From assembly GCA_017311315.1 (NCBI GenBank), contig CM029663.1, positions 20,569,412 to 20,633,411 on the forward strand: a stretch of 64,000 nt of DNA, in the 5' to 3' direction. The position numbers and the translations under genes were made by a program. Within the stretch, counting starts at the first letter, position 1. Every line of letters begins with the position of its first letter. The notes under the pieces were generated by a model. That model was not told the origin of the DNA, did no database searches, and saw only the letters and a list, made by a program, of their open reading frames with translations. The DNA comes from Dendrocalamus latiflorus. Its lineage: Eukaryota; Streptophyta; Magnoliopsida; Poales; Poaceae. This document shows, piece by piece, positions 23,801-33,231 of this stretch.

Positions 23801-24061
23801 CGAGGGCATATCATTCACTTCACCGGCGATGTCATCCGGCGGCATATGATCATTCACTTCGCCATGACTGGTCCAACACGTATAATCCTTTTTGAAACCC
23901 CTCCAAATCAAGTGCGCTTCAATTTGCCCTCGGTTCTTAAACATCTTCAAATTCTCGCAGTCAGTGCATGGACAGCACATATATTCCACCCCCTTATTCA
24001 ACATATCCTCCTCGGCGGCTCTTATAAAAAAAGAAACGTCATTAATGTACTCTTCACTCAC
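20852..24061 (-). pseudogene. TNP2-type CACTA transposase, three in-frame stops
   Basis: One continuous minus-strand frame of 1,070 codons. It begins with the transposase-associated domain (ML, CCPCTDCENLKMF, HLIWRGFKKDYTCWT). The Transposase_21 core follows (NGWSDKSFTALLGLL, MEVERIHACPNDCILYRKEY, HVCPVCNASRYK, PSGYPGNVKKL, then MKSHDCHVLMTQMLPIAFRN). The C-terminal domains end with GYKDEPFVLANQVVQVFYV. Stops interrupt it at 22970-22972 (TGA), 21695-21697 (TAG) and about 21446-21448 (TAG), with no frameshift. The codon at 24061 is GTG and an in-frame TAG lies just upstream, so an initiating exon is missing or unrecognised. TNP2 binds the 13-16 bp ends and cuts. The domains are otherwise complete, so decay looks limited to point changes. 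Confidence 0.9.
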
Positions 24062-24164
24062 ACGGAAATCGCCTAGCTTCCTCCCGAGTGAAAAAGTGCG
24101 CAGCAGTGGCTAGATCTGGATCGAAATGAAGACAGATGCGGTCTGAGCAGCGCAATAAATGCCT

Positions 24165-24298
24165 TAGTCATTATCACAGATGGTTTTTAACTAAAAACCG
24201 TCTGTGAATTATCACAGACGGTTTTCTATTAAAACCGTCTGTGATAAATATTATCACAGACGGTTTTGTATAAAAAACCGTCTGTGATAAGCTTCATG
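24165..24298. repeat. Internal subterminal-type repeats upstream of the transposase
   Basis: Six copies of ATCACAGA(C/T)GGTTTT in alternating orientation, forming three hairpins, lie about 100 bp upstream of the transposase frame. The placement suits a promoter-proximal binding array. Confidence 0.85.
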
Positions 24299-24299
24299 C

Positions 24300-24516
24300 C
24301 AGAACGCTTCGCGCGTGTTTCCATTGCCAGAACACTTCGTGTTTCGATCGTCTAATTAACGTCTCTCGATCTTTATACGAAGCGTCTATATCATTAATGC
24401 TTCGCGCGTATTTCCATTGCCAGAACGCTTCGTGTTTTGATTGCCAGAACGCTTCGTGTTTCGATCGTCTAATTAACGTCTCTCGATCGTTATACGAAGC
24501 GTCTATATCATTAATG
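24300..24516. repeat. Direct repeat of about 105 bp
   Basis: Two copies of a unit containing GCTTCGCGCGT, CCATTGCCAGAAC, TTTCGATCGTCTAATTAACG and ATACGAAGCGTCTATATC (about 24305-24400 and 24403-24516). The second has an extra short internal duplication of TTGCCAGAACGCTTCGTGTTT. Confidence 0.85.
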
Positions 24517-24583
24517 TTTGGGTATACGATGCTAAAGGTTAAATATGCGCGCCTAATCCAGGTCTCTTCTACGTACGTACAAT

Positions 24584-25120
24584 ATGGATTCTACTATTCT
24601 TGTGATCATCTCCTTCCTCTCATCTGTTCATCACGAATTGTTCGGCCGGAACCTTACACAGGCGGCCAGCAATTTGCATCTGGAGCAGCTTCTCCGCACA
24701 TGCCCTGCTCTCCTTCCCCGACTTTCTTGCATCCATCAGCTCGACCTCATCATCCGCCATCGACGGAGGCGTCTCGCTGCCGCTCAAGAAAGGGAAACAT
24801 CCCTCACCCTGGTTCTTCTCCACAATGTGCGCAAAGCGGAGGAAGCTCTACACGCATTGGAGAGACTGATGGATAGCATTGCCGATCAAGCAAATACGGC
24901 AGATTCTGAGGAATCTTTTCATGCTATCCTCTACGGCATTATGGATGCTGCTGATCATTTGCCCAGGCTGGAGGAGGAAGTGCTGAGGACAAGGGCAATC
25001 TTAACGGCGTTCGAGAATTTAGCGGCTGATCCTCCAAGTCCCCAAGTCGAAGAAGAAGCGTACGAAGCCCAAAAGATTACAATCTGGGAAACTCACTACA
25101 AGAAACATGGCCTTCTATGA
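24584..25120 (+). CDS. Unidentified helical protein, 178 codons, end altered by insertion
   Basis: An open frame from ATG at 24584 runs against the direction of the transposase, inside the CACTA element. The product is mostly helical, with a hydrophobic N-terminus (STILVIISFL), a basic stretch (IIRHRRRRLAAAQ), and acidic helices rich in Leu and Glu (AEEALHALERLMDSIA, LPRLEEEVLRTRAIL). I do not recognise a family; a distant likeness to plant NLR N-terminal helices is only an impression. Codon 169 ends exactly where the nested CACTA begins (25094). The last eight residues and the stop come from that element, so the native tail was different and would have ended soon after 27303. It may be a captured host gene piece or an extra element gene. 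Confidence 0.45.
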   Translation: MDSTILVIISFLSSVHHELFGRNLTQAASNLHLEQLLRTCPALLPRLSCIHQLDLIIRHRRRRLAAAQERETSLTLVLLHNVRKAEEALHALERLMDSIADQANTADSEESFHAILYGIMDAADHLPRLEEEVLRTRAILTAFENLAADPPSPQVEEEAYEAQKITIWETHYKKHGLL

Positions 25121-27300
25121 CGAATATGTGATGACAATGGAACAATTCGTCATTAAATGCTTCCGTTTATGACGTTTTTCATTAGCCGATCCTACTTAAT
25201 GACAGAAATATATTATTCGTCATAAAGTCCAATCCAAAATCGTCATTAACTAGTTAAGCATAATGTTTGTGACAAATTTATATGACAATATATTGCATTG
25301 TCATAGTTATTTAGTGCATAAAAAACAAATCTTATATATTCCACGATAGCATCCACGGGCCCACTTGCCCAGTAAATCGTACCGGCTTGACATGTGTCAT
25401 TTATATATATAATTATCTGTCATTTTAACCTCATATATTTCGTATTTCGAGATCATTTATCATCAATTATACGCTTTTCCAAATTTAATTGCTCGAAATG
25501 GACTATTTTACATTTTTCTGTATTTTTCAGCAGGCTGGCACGATCGAGGCGCATTGACATGCGTCATATTTACACATATTTATCCGTCATTTTACCCCAT
25601 TATTTTTAGCATTTCAAGACCATTTATTATCATTTACATAGTTTTCGTATATTTAATTGCTCGAAATGGACCATTTTACATTTTTATATATTTTTCTGCA
25701 GGCCGACGCGATCGAGGCGCATAAACGACAAATTTGGCATTTTGGTACTGCTCCGTACAGTTGTGCGCGTCGTCGCGGACGCGTAGGATCTTTTCGCGAT
25801 GAAATCGGAGTTTCGGAGGGCCAGAACAGAAGAAATGAAAGGGAAGAAGGACCTATGTGTAAACCCTAGATACTATGAGGACCAAACTGCAAAATGCCAA
25901 ATTCCCCAATTCAACCTTGGGCCGCCGCCTGTGGAGGCATTGAGCCCGGCATTTTGCTTCTCTGCCCTAGCCCCCCGTTTGCTTCTCCTCCCCTTCCTTC
26001 TGCTCCGGCGCCGGCGAGGCCGGGCCATCTCGCCGACGGCCGCCCCCTCTATCGCGCCCCCTTCACCGGCCACCAACGCCTCCCTTCGCCACCGGCCGCC
26101 TTGCTACTTCGCTTCCCCCAACTACCCAGCGCCGCCGCACCACCCGTCTCCCTCTACAGCTCCCATCACCATCGAGCGCCGCCATCTCCACATCAAACCG
26201 CCGGCCGCCGCAGGCTCTCTCCCCTAACCTCCTTTTGCTTCTCTTCCCTGGTCCCCTCTGCTGCTCTCCCGTGTGCCCAGCTTCTCTTCTCCACCCGGCG
26301 CGCCACCAACGCCACCGCCTTGCATCTACCCCACATCCGGCCATCTCCCTCCGCCGCCGCTCCCCTTCTCCACCAGTTCCGCCGCTGCTTCTCTCCGGCC
26401 GTCCGTCCTCTCCTCCTTTCCCACCGAGCGCCGCCGTCCTCAACCGCTCCTCCTCAAATCGTTCCACCGCCGCCTCTTGCTTCCCGGTCCAGATCGGCGC
26501 CGACACCCACTCCTCCCCCGCACCTTCACTTCCAGTGCTCCGTCATCCACCGCCGACCGCCGACGATGCCCACCAGCACCGAGACCGAGCAGCCGTCATC
26601 CACCATTGCGCCGGGCCGCAGCTCTTCACGGCCGCCCTGCATCAGGCCTCCTTCACCTCCTCACCGCCTGCATCTCCACCGCAACCGACGGCATCAACCC
26701 CCGAAACAACTCCGCCACCGACACCCTCATCTGCTCTGCTTCCTCTCTGCTCTACTCTTCGGTTCATCTCAAATTCTTCTCCCTTTATCTTTTTGCTGCT
26801 CATTATTACTGTTATCAATTAATTGTTAATTGTGCACTTTGAATTTGAGATGTTTGATCTGGAATGCACTGTGAATGTCAACTTCTGATCTGTGATTGTG
26901 AAATGTGAGCAGTGCAATGTTTTGAGTTGTTTATATATTCTGTTATTGCTGTTGGAAGTTGTTTAGCAAATTTAGTATTGATCATTGTGATTCTGTTGGA
27001 TATGGATATAGGTTCTGTTCATGTGAGTTATGCTCTGTGTTAATTTGTCTTTGTTGGCATTAGGTTAGTAGTGCGAGTTTCCATTGTCAGTAGTAGTTGT
27101 CATAGTTGATTGTGACGAAAATGTACCGTCACTAAAACTATGACGTTTTTTGTTGTTTCGTCATGGAAGGTGTTTAGAGACGCACCTTCTGTGACAGTAG
27201 CCTTTTCGTCACTGAGTCGTCACAAATTGGGTACAGTGACAAAAAAACCACTGTTTGTGACAATATTTAATTGTCATAGAAGGCCTGTTGTGTTGTAGTA
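25094..27300. mobile_element. Nested non-autonomous CACTA of a second family
   Basis: The left end reads CACTACAAGAAACATGGCC and the right end, inverted, TACTACAACACAACAGGCC. Both continue with TTCTATGAC and then repeated TGACGA/TCGTCAT motifs, a subterminal signature unlike that of the host element. The terminal base of the right end is mutated (A for G in TAGTG). Candidate 3 bp flanks are ACT and TCT (one mismatch). No transposase is present. The middle is C-rich cargo followed by intron-like AT-rich DNA. Confidence 0.78.
25860..26760 (+). other. C-rich cargo inside the nested CACTA, possibly captured gene 5' end
   Basis: The plus strand is strongly C-rich with CCGCCG runs, preceded by an AAACCCTAGA element (25861-25870) common in grass gene leaders. 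It is followed by T/G-rich sequence resembling a first intron. Frames of 311, 195 and 189 codons overlap in different phases, all Pro/Ser/Arg-rich, as expected from composition. Capture of a host promoter-leader-exon region is inferred; no protein family is recognised. Confidence 0.4.
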
Positions 27301-27460
27301 TCTTTACCTGTGCGACTTTTTTAATAAATTTGCCTCTAATTGAAATTAATAAATTTGCCTTTAATTTGTGATCTCTTGTCTCAGTAGTTCTGTAGTTAAG
27401 TTATTAGAAGCAATGTGTACTTATATATTAAACTCTGATCTAGAATATGACAGACAAAGG

Positions 27461-27680
27461 GACATCACAGACAGTTCTTGTTAAAAACTGTCTGTGAACA
27501 TTCACAGACGGTTCTTAACAACAACCGTCTGTGATAGTCTACACAACACAGACGGTTCAGCGGTAAGAACCGTCTGTGATACTCTTTTTTCCCGCCACAA
27601 ATACCACAGACGGCCTTCAAATTAAAACCGTCTGTAATAGTGTACATTACAGACGGTTTCACAAAGCCGTCTATGATTTA
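27461..27680. repeat. Right subterminal repeat array of the large CACTA
   Basis: About eight copies of CACAGACGGTT or inverse in hairpin pairs up to the right terminal repeat. Several are diverged (GACAGTTCTTG, CAGACGGCC). Confidence 0.88.
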
Positions 27681-27713
27681 GCGTCTACTATTAGCTTTTC
27701 TGTAGTAGTGAGT

Positions 27714-30114
27714 CCAACATAGGGTCGTAGATGTAGTTATATAGTATTAACTGTATGTGATTAATATCTTGTAGTAATTACTACGGTTAAAACTAGAGGG
27801 GTCAACTTTCTTCTTGAAAGCTCAAAAACGATACTAGTATCTATTTAGAACCGTAGGCAAAAACGTTGTTTGGATATGTAGCAGAAATACACTCACTCTT
27901 TTATGAATGTAAAGGAGTCTGTTTAGACCCGTTGTCGTTGATCAATGTTTTTTTAGTTTTTCAATGGTTTTGACTTTTGATTTCTTTGAATAATTATTAT
28001 TTATTAAACTAATAAATTATAACTGAAAGATAGAAGTTACAGCAAAAAAAAAAAGTACTGTTGTCGGTTTTTTGTCACCCCTGATAAATCCGAGAAATTT
28101 CTTTTAGGTGCTATGGCTAACGATCCCTTTCACTCCCGTCCAAATCTTGCGATAGGACAGCCCCAAGTTTCATGCACATCGGCTTCCACATTTGACCTCA
28201 TACACATACGAACACACTGGAACGCTCTAGGGTCTAAACCGATCTAGTCCTAACCCTATTTTAGATAGGTCACGCACATGTAGCAACCCACTTGTATTTT
28301 CATCCTCGCTTCACACAAAACGGTTAACTGGAGCTTGCTACCATTGGAATTCCTAGACTTATATGTTAGTGCTTCTCAAGCTAAACTAGTAACGTGGGAC
28401 TAATATTATGCTTCATTAATTGTATGATGTTGTATTTGAGTCATGAAGGATGCATGTATTAAACCTATTAATTGGACTAATAATCACTTATCACATAATA
28501 AAACTTGACAAGTTGATAACCTTGTGTGAGCTTTATTATAGTACCCCTTTAGGTTGTTTCCTATATCACCATCACCTTGTCATTATTCCACATCGCTCTC
28601 ATATCAGGAATTTTGTCTCTCCATTTTCAACCCTAGCACATCTTTTCACTTCTCATAACTTTATTATAGCTTCATGCTCGCTATCTCTTAGTTTCCTTAA
28701 GTTCATATCATATAATTTGTCTATGATGTATCAGTTACTGTATCACCATATTATCATCCACATATCGGGAATTATGTTTCTGCGTTTCCAATCTTAGCAA
28801 ATCCTTTCATTTCTTCTAATATTATCTTAGTTTTCTCTTAGTTCTCATAAATTCACATCATATAACATGTTAATAATATAACGGTTACTTGGCCTGTGAT
28901 TATCCACGTATAGGAGAGATTTTCACCCATCTGGTAACATACAGGGGGCCGTACACTCTCATTACTTAGTATATTACACTCCGTCTGCAGTTATAAAGTC
29001 GAGGACAGTGTTGTGCTTGACTATTCTCGTATAACCGGGTACGTGGGGAGTAATCGCCAGTGCCATTGCCATAACTTGCTAAATAATATTTATCTTTAAT
29101 GTCACTGTTCCTGTGATCTCTATCTCTGATCCAATCAGTGTTTTTAATAACCTAATTTCATTGCATTTAACCGTATCAATTGCTTGCTTGCTTTATTTGT
29201 TCTTTTCTCACCGTGTTGCAACCGTTGTTAGGTACTTGCTGAGATTTTCAAATCTCAAGTTTGCTCTTTTCGTTCTCAGGTAAAAGGTCAATGCAGTGAT
29301 AGCATCATATATGGGTGGGAGCACTTGAGTTTTCAGCTCCGTGGCTTTCCCCTATTTGTTGTTTTATTTGTTCTTTATTTGGCTAGAAGTGGGCCGGTCT
29401 CATATTTCAAACATTTATTTTAACTTCTGATGGTTGTCTATTAAAGTACTTTTAAAGTTTTAATTTTCTTGTGATTTCTATTATTGCTTTTATTATGATT
29501 CTTTATTTTAGCGATGGCGTTCCATAGTAATATCTCATATCGGTATGTAAGGTACTACACACACATAAGCTCTCCGATAGAATATTTTTTTTCACGAATC
29601 TGCTCTCCGATATACTATAGGTACACAAAATGCCCAATGCAAATATTTCGTGTGAACTATCAGACAAGGAAGGAGAGGCACCATGCGCATTGTCTTTTCT
29701 GTTTTGAAAATTCCTAATGCTAACATCAGTAACCACAGGCTCCTTAATATGTGTACAAGATATTTGAACAGTTCTAGAGAATATTTTAGTTGCATTGCGC
29801 ACAACTATGTCTTCAACAATATTTAAGCATGCAAGTGTGCAGTAGTTTAATGCCACTTCATGTCAACAAAAGAGAGGGGGAGAAACCACTACCCACCAGG
29901 GATAGCACCATACAATGTTATTATTAGGTGAGCATAAGCCAATTCCCTTTTACCTAGCCGAGATAAACAAGTGGTAGTGGAAGGGACAGCTAAGTTATCT
30001 TTGTTTTCTCGTCGACCTTATCTGGAAACAAAACCGGCAAAACCTACAGCCAAGGAGAATCTCGCCTTCCATTCCTACTGAAAAAGGAGCACGCTCATCC
30101 TTAGAGATGCAATC
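27714..30114. other. Intergenic, no confident gene
   Basis: AT-rich. A 117-codon minus frame at 29503-29856 has no domain I can name and overlaps other frames. It could be an old retroelement piece. Nothing else is supported. Confidence 0.35.
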
Positions 30115-30262
30115 ACAATGGATATGGATAAATATCGTTTATCCTATATTCTATTCCATATTTCTTTAGAGTTAGGGTTGGACACGGATAGTGCGGGATA
30201 CTCATTTCTTCATTGCATGTCGATCGGACAGAAATTATCCGATTTTTTTGCACCCTTACAGG
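30115..30262 (+). repeat. Dispersed repeat, copy 1
   Basis: Shares with 31595-31765 the ordered motifs TATCCTAT-TCTAT, GGACACGGATAGTGC, GGATACTCATTT and AAATTATCCG, then TTTG-ACCCT. Copy 1 lies directly against the left end of a small CACTA element. Confidence 0.7.
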
Positions 30263-30268
30263 GCATTA

Positions 30269-31425
30269 CACTACCACAGAAAGGGTCATCACAGATGGTT
30301 TAAAACCGTCATCACAGATGGTTTCTGACCCGTCTGAATTTATATATATCTGTGATAACAGATGGCTATCACAGACGGCTCTCGAACCATATGTGATAAG
30401 GTACAACATAGACGATTTTAGTTAAGAATCATCTGTGATATTCTAATATCACAAACGGTTCTATTTAATAACCGTCTGTGATGGTCTATCATCACGAACG
30501 GTTCTAGTTAAGAACTGTCTATGATTGCATTCTAGCGTCCGCATAAATAGGCCTCCTTCAGTTCATCAATATTCTCTAATTACTCTACAAAACAACACAA
30601 TTAGATAATACAGATGAACCAAAGCAGGCATATTTGTGAAAACAAGATCATCATGCAATAAACTTTATCGCCATGTCTTCATCCTACAATAAAACATGAA
30701 TTTCAACAAGAGCCAAAACCCTAGCCATCCATCAATCATCACAAGAACTAAGACATCAACAATTAATTTTTCACGCACACGAGCATCAAGATTTACATGG
30801 CCGAAATCCTAGCCATCTAAAAATTTCGGATGGGGATATATCACTGACGATGAAGGAGAGGCGGTGCGGTGGCAGCGTCACCATTGTGTCACGACGGTGA
30901 CACTGTACAAAATACTTTTACGACACTTAGGACAAGAGTATCTTGTGCAGTGAACCGTGGCATCATAATAGGAAGAGGAGGAGCTCACGGCAGTAGTCGG
31001 CGTCGTTGAGGGGACGGGGTGCTTCGGTTTGGGGGAGGAAGCAGAAATAAGTTGTGGATGAACTAGGAGCAGCAGAAAATGTCTTCATCAGTGTTAGTTC
31101 TTAGAGTGAAGTTGGGGAAATGGGTAGGGGTAATAAGGGGCGAGAGGTGGGAGGAGACCGGTGCCTGCCGTTCAATGCAGATAGAATGGATGGGTGAGAT
31201 CGAAATTTTAGGAGAGATGCCACGGATCAGTGATGTGACATTATCACAGACGGTTCGGATTAAAAACTGTCTGCGATAATATCACAGACGGTTTTTGTTT
31301 TGAACCGTTGTGACATTATCACAGACGGTTCGAAATAAAAAAACGTTTGTGATAACTTTATCACTGATGATTTGTATTGAACTGTCTGTGATGAGACGTC
31401 CAGGATGACCCTTTTTGTAGTAGTG
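30269..31425. mobile_element. Small non-autonomous CACTA of the large-element family
   Basis: Ends are CACTACCACAGAAAGGGTC (left) and, inverted, CACTACTACAAAAAGGGTC (right). They are flanked by TTA and TTG, a 3 bp duplication with one mismatch. Subterminal arrays with the ATCACAGACGG core lie at 30288-30530 and 31240-31400, as in the 11.9 kb element. About 700 bp of unrelated interior has no transposase. It would depend on a related element for movement. Confidence 0.85.
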
Positions 31426-31594
31426 TTGGACAGCAGAGGTGTAATCAGAGCGTACATGAAGAAACTGTTTGTTGAGATATCGAAGGAAGATCACTCAATA
31501 TTCTTCGCATGTTTAGATGTGGCAATCAATATATCTATTTTCTTGTTCCTAATTGAAATCACAAAAGACTTTCTCATATCACTTGACATATGAA

Positions 31595-31765
31595 TATATA
31601 CAGACGGATATCACTCATGCCGTATCCTATTCTATATTTTTCCTCGGAGTCGGAGTTGGGACACGGATAGTGCAGGATACTCATTTATCTCATCCATATT
31701 CGCTTTGCGAGCATTCAGTCGGTTGGACAAAAATTATCCGCTCTATTTGTACCCTACTCAACCTA
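31595..31765 (+). repeat. Dispersed repeat, copy 2
   Basis: Second copy of the unit at 30115-30262. It is somewhat longer (TCGCTTTGCGAGCATTCAG) and ends near TTGTACCCTACTC. Confidence 0.7.
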
Positions 31766-33116
31766 AAGGGCAACAAACGCATGCATCACTCCTCAATTCA
31801 CATAGAAGAAAAGAAAGAAAATGAAATGGATAGACGAACCCTAGAGAGATAGAAACAGCAGGAGAGGGAGATGAGAGAAGCGACCAATAGGCAATAGCGA
31901 TGCAAATGTCAGCGGTCAGCACCCGTCCAACAGCTGAGGGGGAATGCATTCGGTGGTGGCCATGCATGGTCCACACTTCATGTGAACGCCACTCCCCTCC
32001 CTCATCCACCTGCCCCTCGGCTGGGCCCACCCTCAACCTCAAGCCCCTCCCATACCGGAGGCTGGCCCCCCCTCCCCGTGCCACCATAGCCTTTTCCCAT
32101 GCTTGCTTCCCTGTACAGATCACCATGCATGCATGCTGACTATAGGTGCATCTAGCTTGCTCGTTTCTCACCCCTTCATCGCTCTTTTCTTTCTTGAAAA
32201 TGGCAGCAAGATACTTCCCATCTAAATTTATAAGATATATTTTTTCTTGGTACCTTTAATTATTATCTATAAGCACTGTATTTAATACATACATATAGAA
32301 AATAGTAAATAAAATTGTATGTTTATTATGAGGATAAAGAGAACATTACATTAATTTTACATTAGAATATGAAATACGTCCTATATTTACGAATAAGGTG
32401 ATTATAAAAATAACCAATAAACTTAGACCGAGAAAGTATCCTTTTGTTGTTGAATTGTGTTTGTGACTATTTTTCAGAAAGCTTATTATTCTGGCTGAGT
32501 GGCTAGGAATCTGTGACCGAAAGGAATCGTCTATAGTGCCTAACTAAGTACATGCAGATGGTCTCGCCCGCCAATCTTGACACTGTTTACATCAGCACAT
32601 TGGTTTTTCAGGGACCAGAATAGCGTGCAGAAAAGAATTTTCACCCTTAATTTATCTATCGACATTCTTATATACGCGTAGAAACTTCTACGCTGTGCAC
32701 GTCATGTATATCTGTCAAGCGTATACGCTAGACAACGCGTCGCATTCAAAATTAGTGTACGATTTCGCAATGCTTTGCTGGCAATATATATGGAGGAAGT
32801 AATTTTCAACCTTTCTGCATTTTAGATATCTATACATTTATATTCTAAATATACATGTGGAAACTTTTACGATGTGCACATGTGATATTTATCTCTCAAG
32901 ATGTACACGACACAACGCGCATGTCGTATTCAGAATTAGAAGATAATAATATAGCCAACAAAAATCTACGGGAGAGAACTAAAATACATCCGAGTAACTA
33001 TATCTATACAGCTGGACTCACAGGAAAAAAATGAAAACAAAGTCAGTCAACCTTACTCCATATTATTCTCTCAATGTAACTAATTAAATCGACATCCAAA
33101 GATACTTTTCCTTCGA
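31766..33116. other. Intergenic, no gene
   Basis: A GC-richer patch at 31890-32130 gives short frames on both strands without a domain. The rest is AT-rich. Confidence 0.4.
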
Positions 33117-33231
33117 GACGTACGTACGCATGGAGGTTTTCTACCCACAGTCTTCCCATTTTCTACCTGATGAACCAACCAGACGTACGTACACATGGAG
33201 GTTTTCTACCCCACAGTCTTCCCATTTTCTA
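33117..33231. repeat. Direct repeat of about 50 bp
   Basis: GACGTACGTACGCATGGAGG and TTTTCTACCCACAGTCTTCC recur 65 bp downstream with two small differences (33117-33174 and 33182-33231). Confidence 0.85.

Larger units (their letters stand above)
15810..27710 (-). mobile_element. 11.9 kb CACTA (En/Spm-type) transposon
   Basis: Both ends are exact 16 bp inverted repeats, CACTACTACAGAAAAG at 15810-15825 and its inverse at 27695-27710. They are flanked by the 3 bp target duplication AGT (15807-15809 and 27711-27713). Subterminal arrays of ATCACAGACGG in both orientations lie just inside each end. Both genes run on the minus strand: a TNP2-type transposase (24061-20852), then a multi-exon gene ending in a Ulp1-type protease domain (about 19110-16327). 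A different CACTA is nested at 25094-27300. Perfect ends point to movement in the not very distant past, although the transposase frame is now broken. Confidence 0.93.

Noticed and set aside
23004..24113. Plus-strand frames opposite the transposase
   Set aside because: Shadows of the TNP2 frame, which carries the domain matches.
25894..26829. Frames of 311, 195, 189 (plus) and 147 (minus) codons
   Set aside because: Mutually overlapping, C-rich low-complexity sequence. No phase shows a protein family or sensible gene structure.
29503..29856. 117-codon minus frame
   Set aside because: Composition is plausible, but there is no family, start context or splice evidence. Left as intergenic.
32480..32550. 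tRNA-like words (GGCTGAGTGGCTAGGA)
   Set aside because: Acceptor, anticodon and T arms cannot be formed around it.
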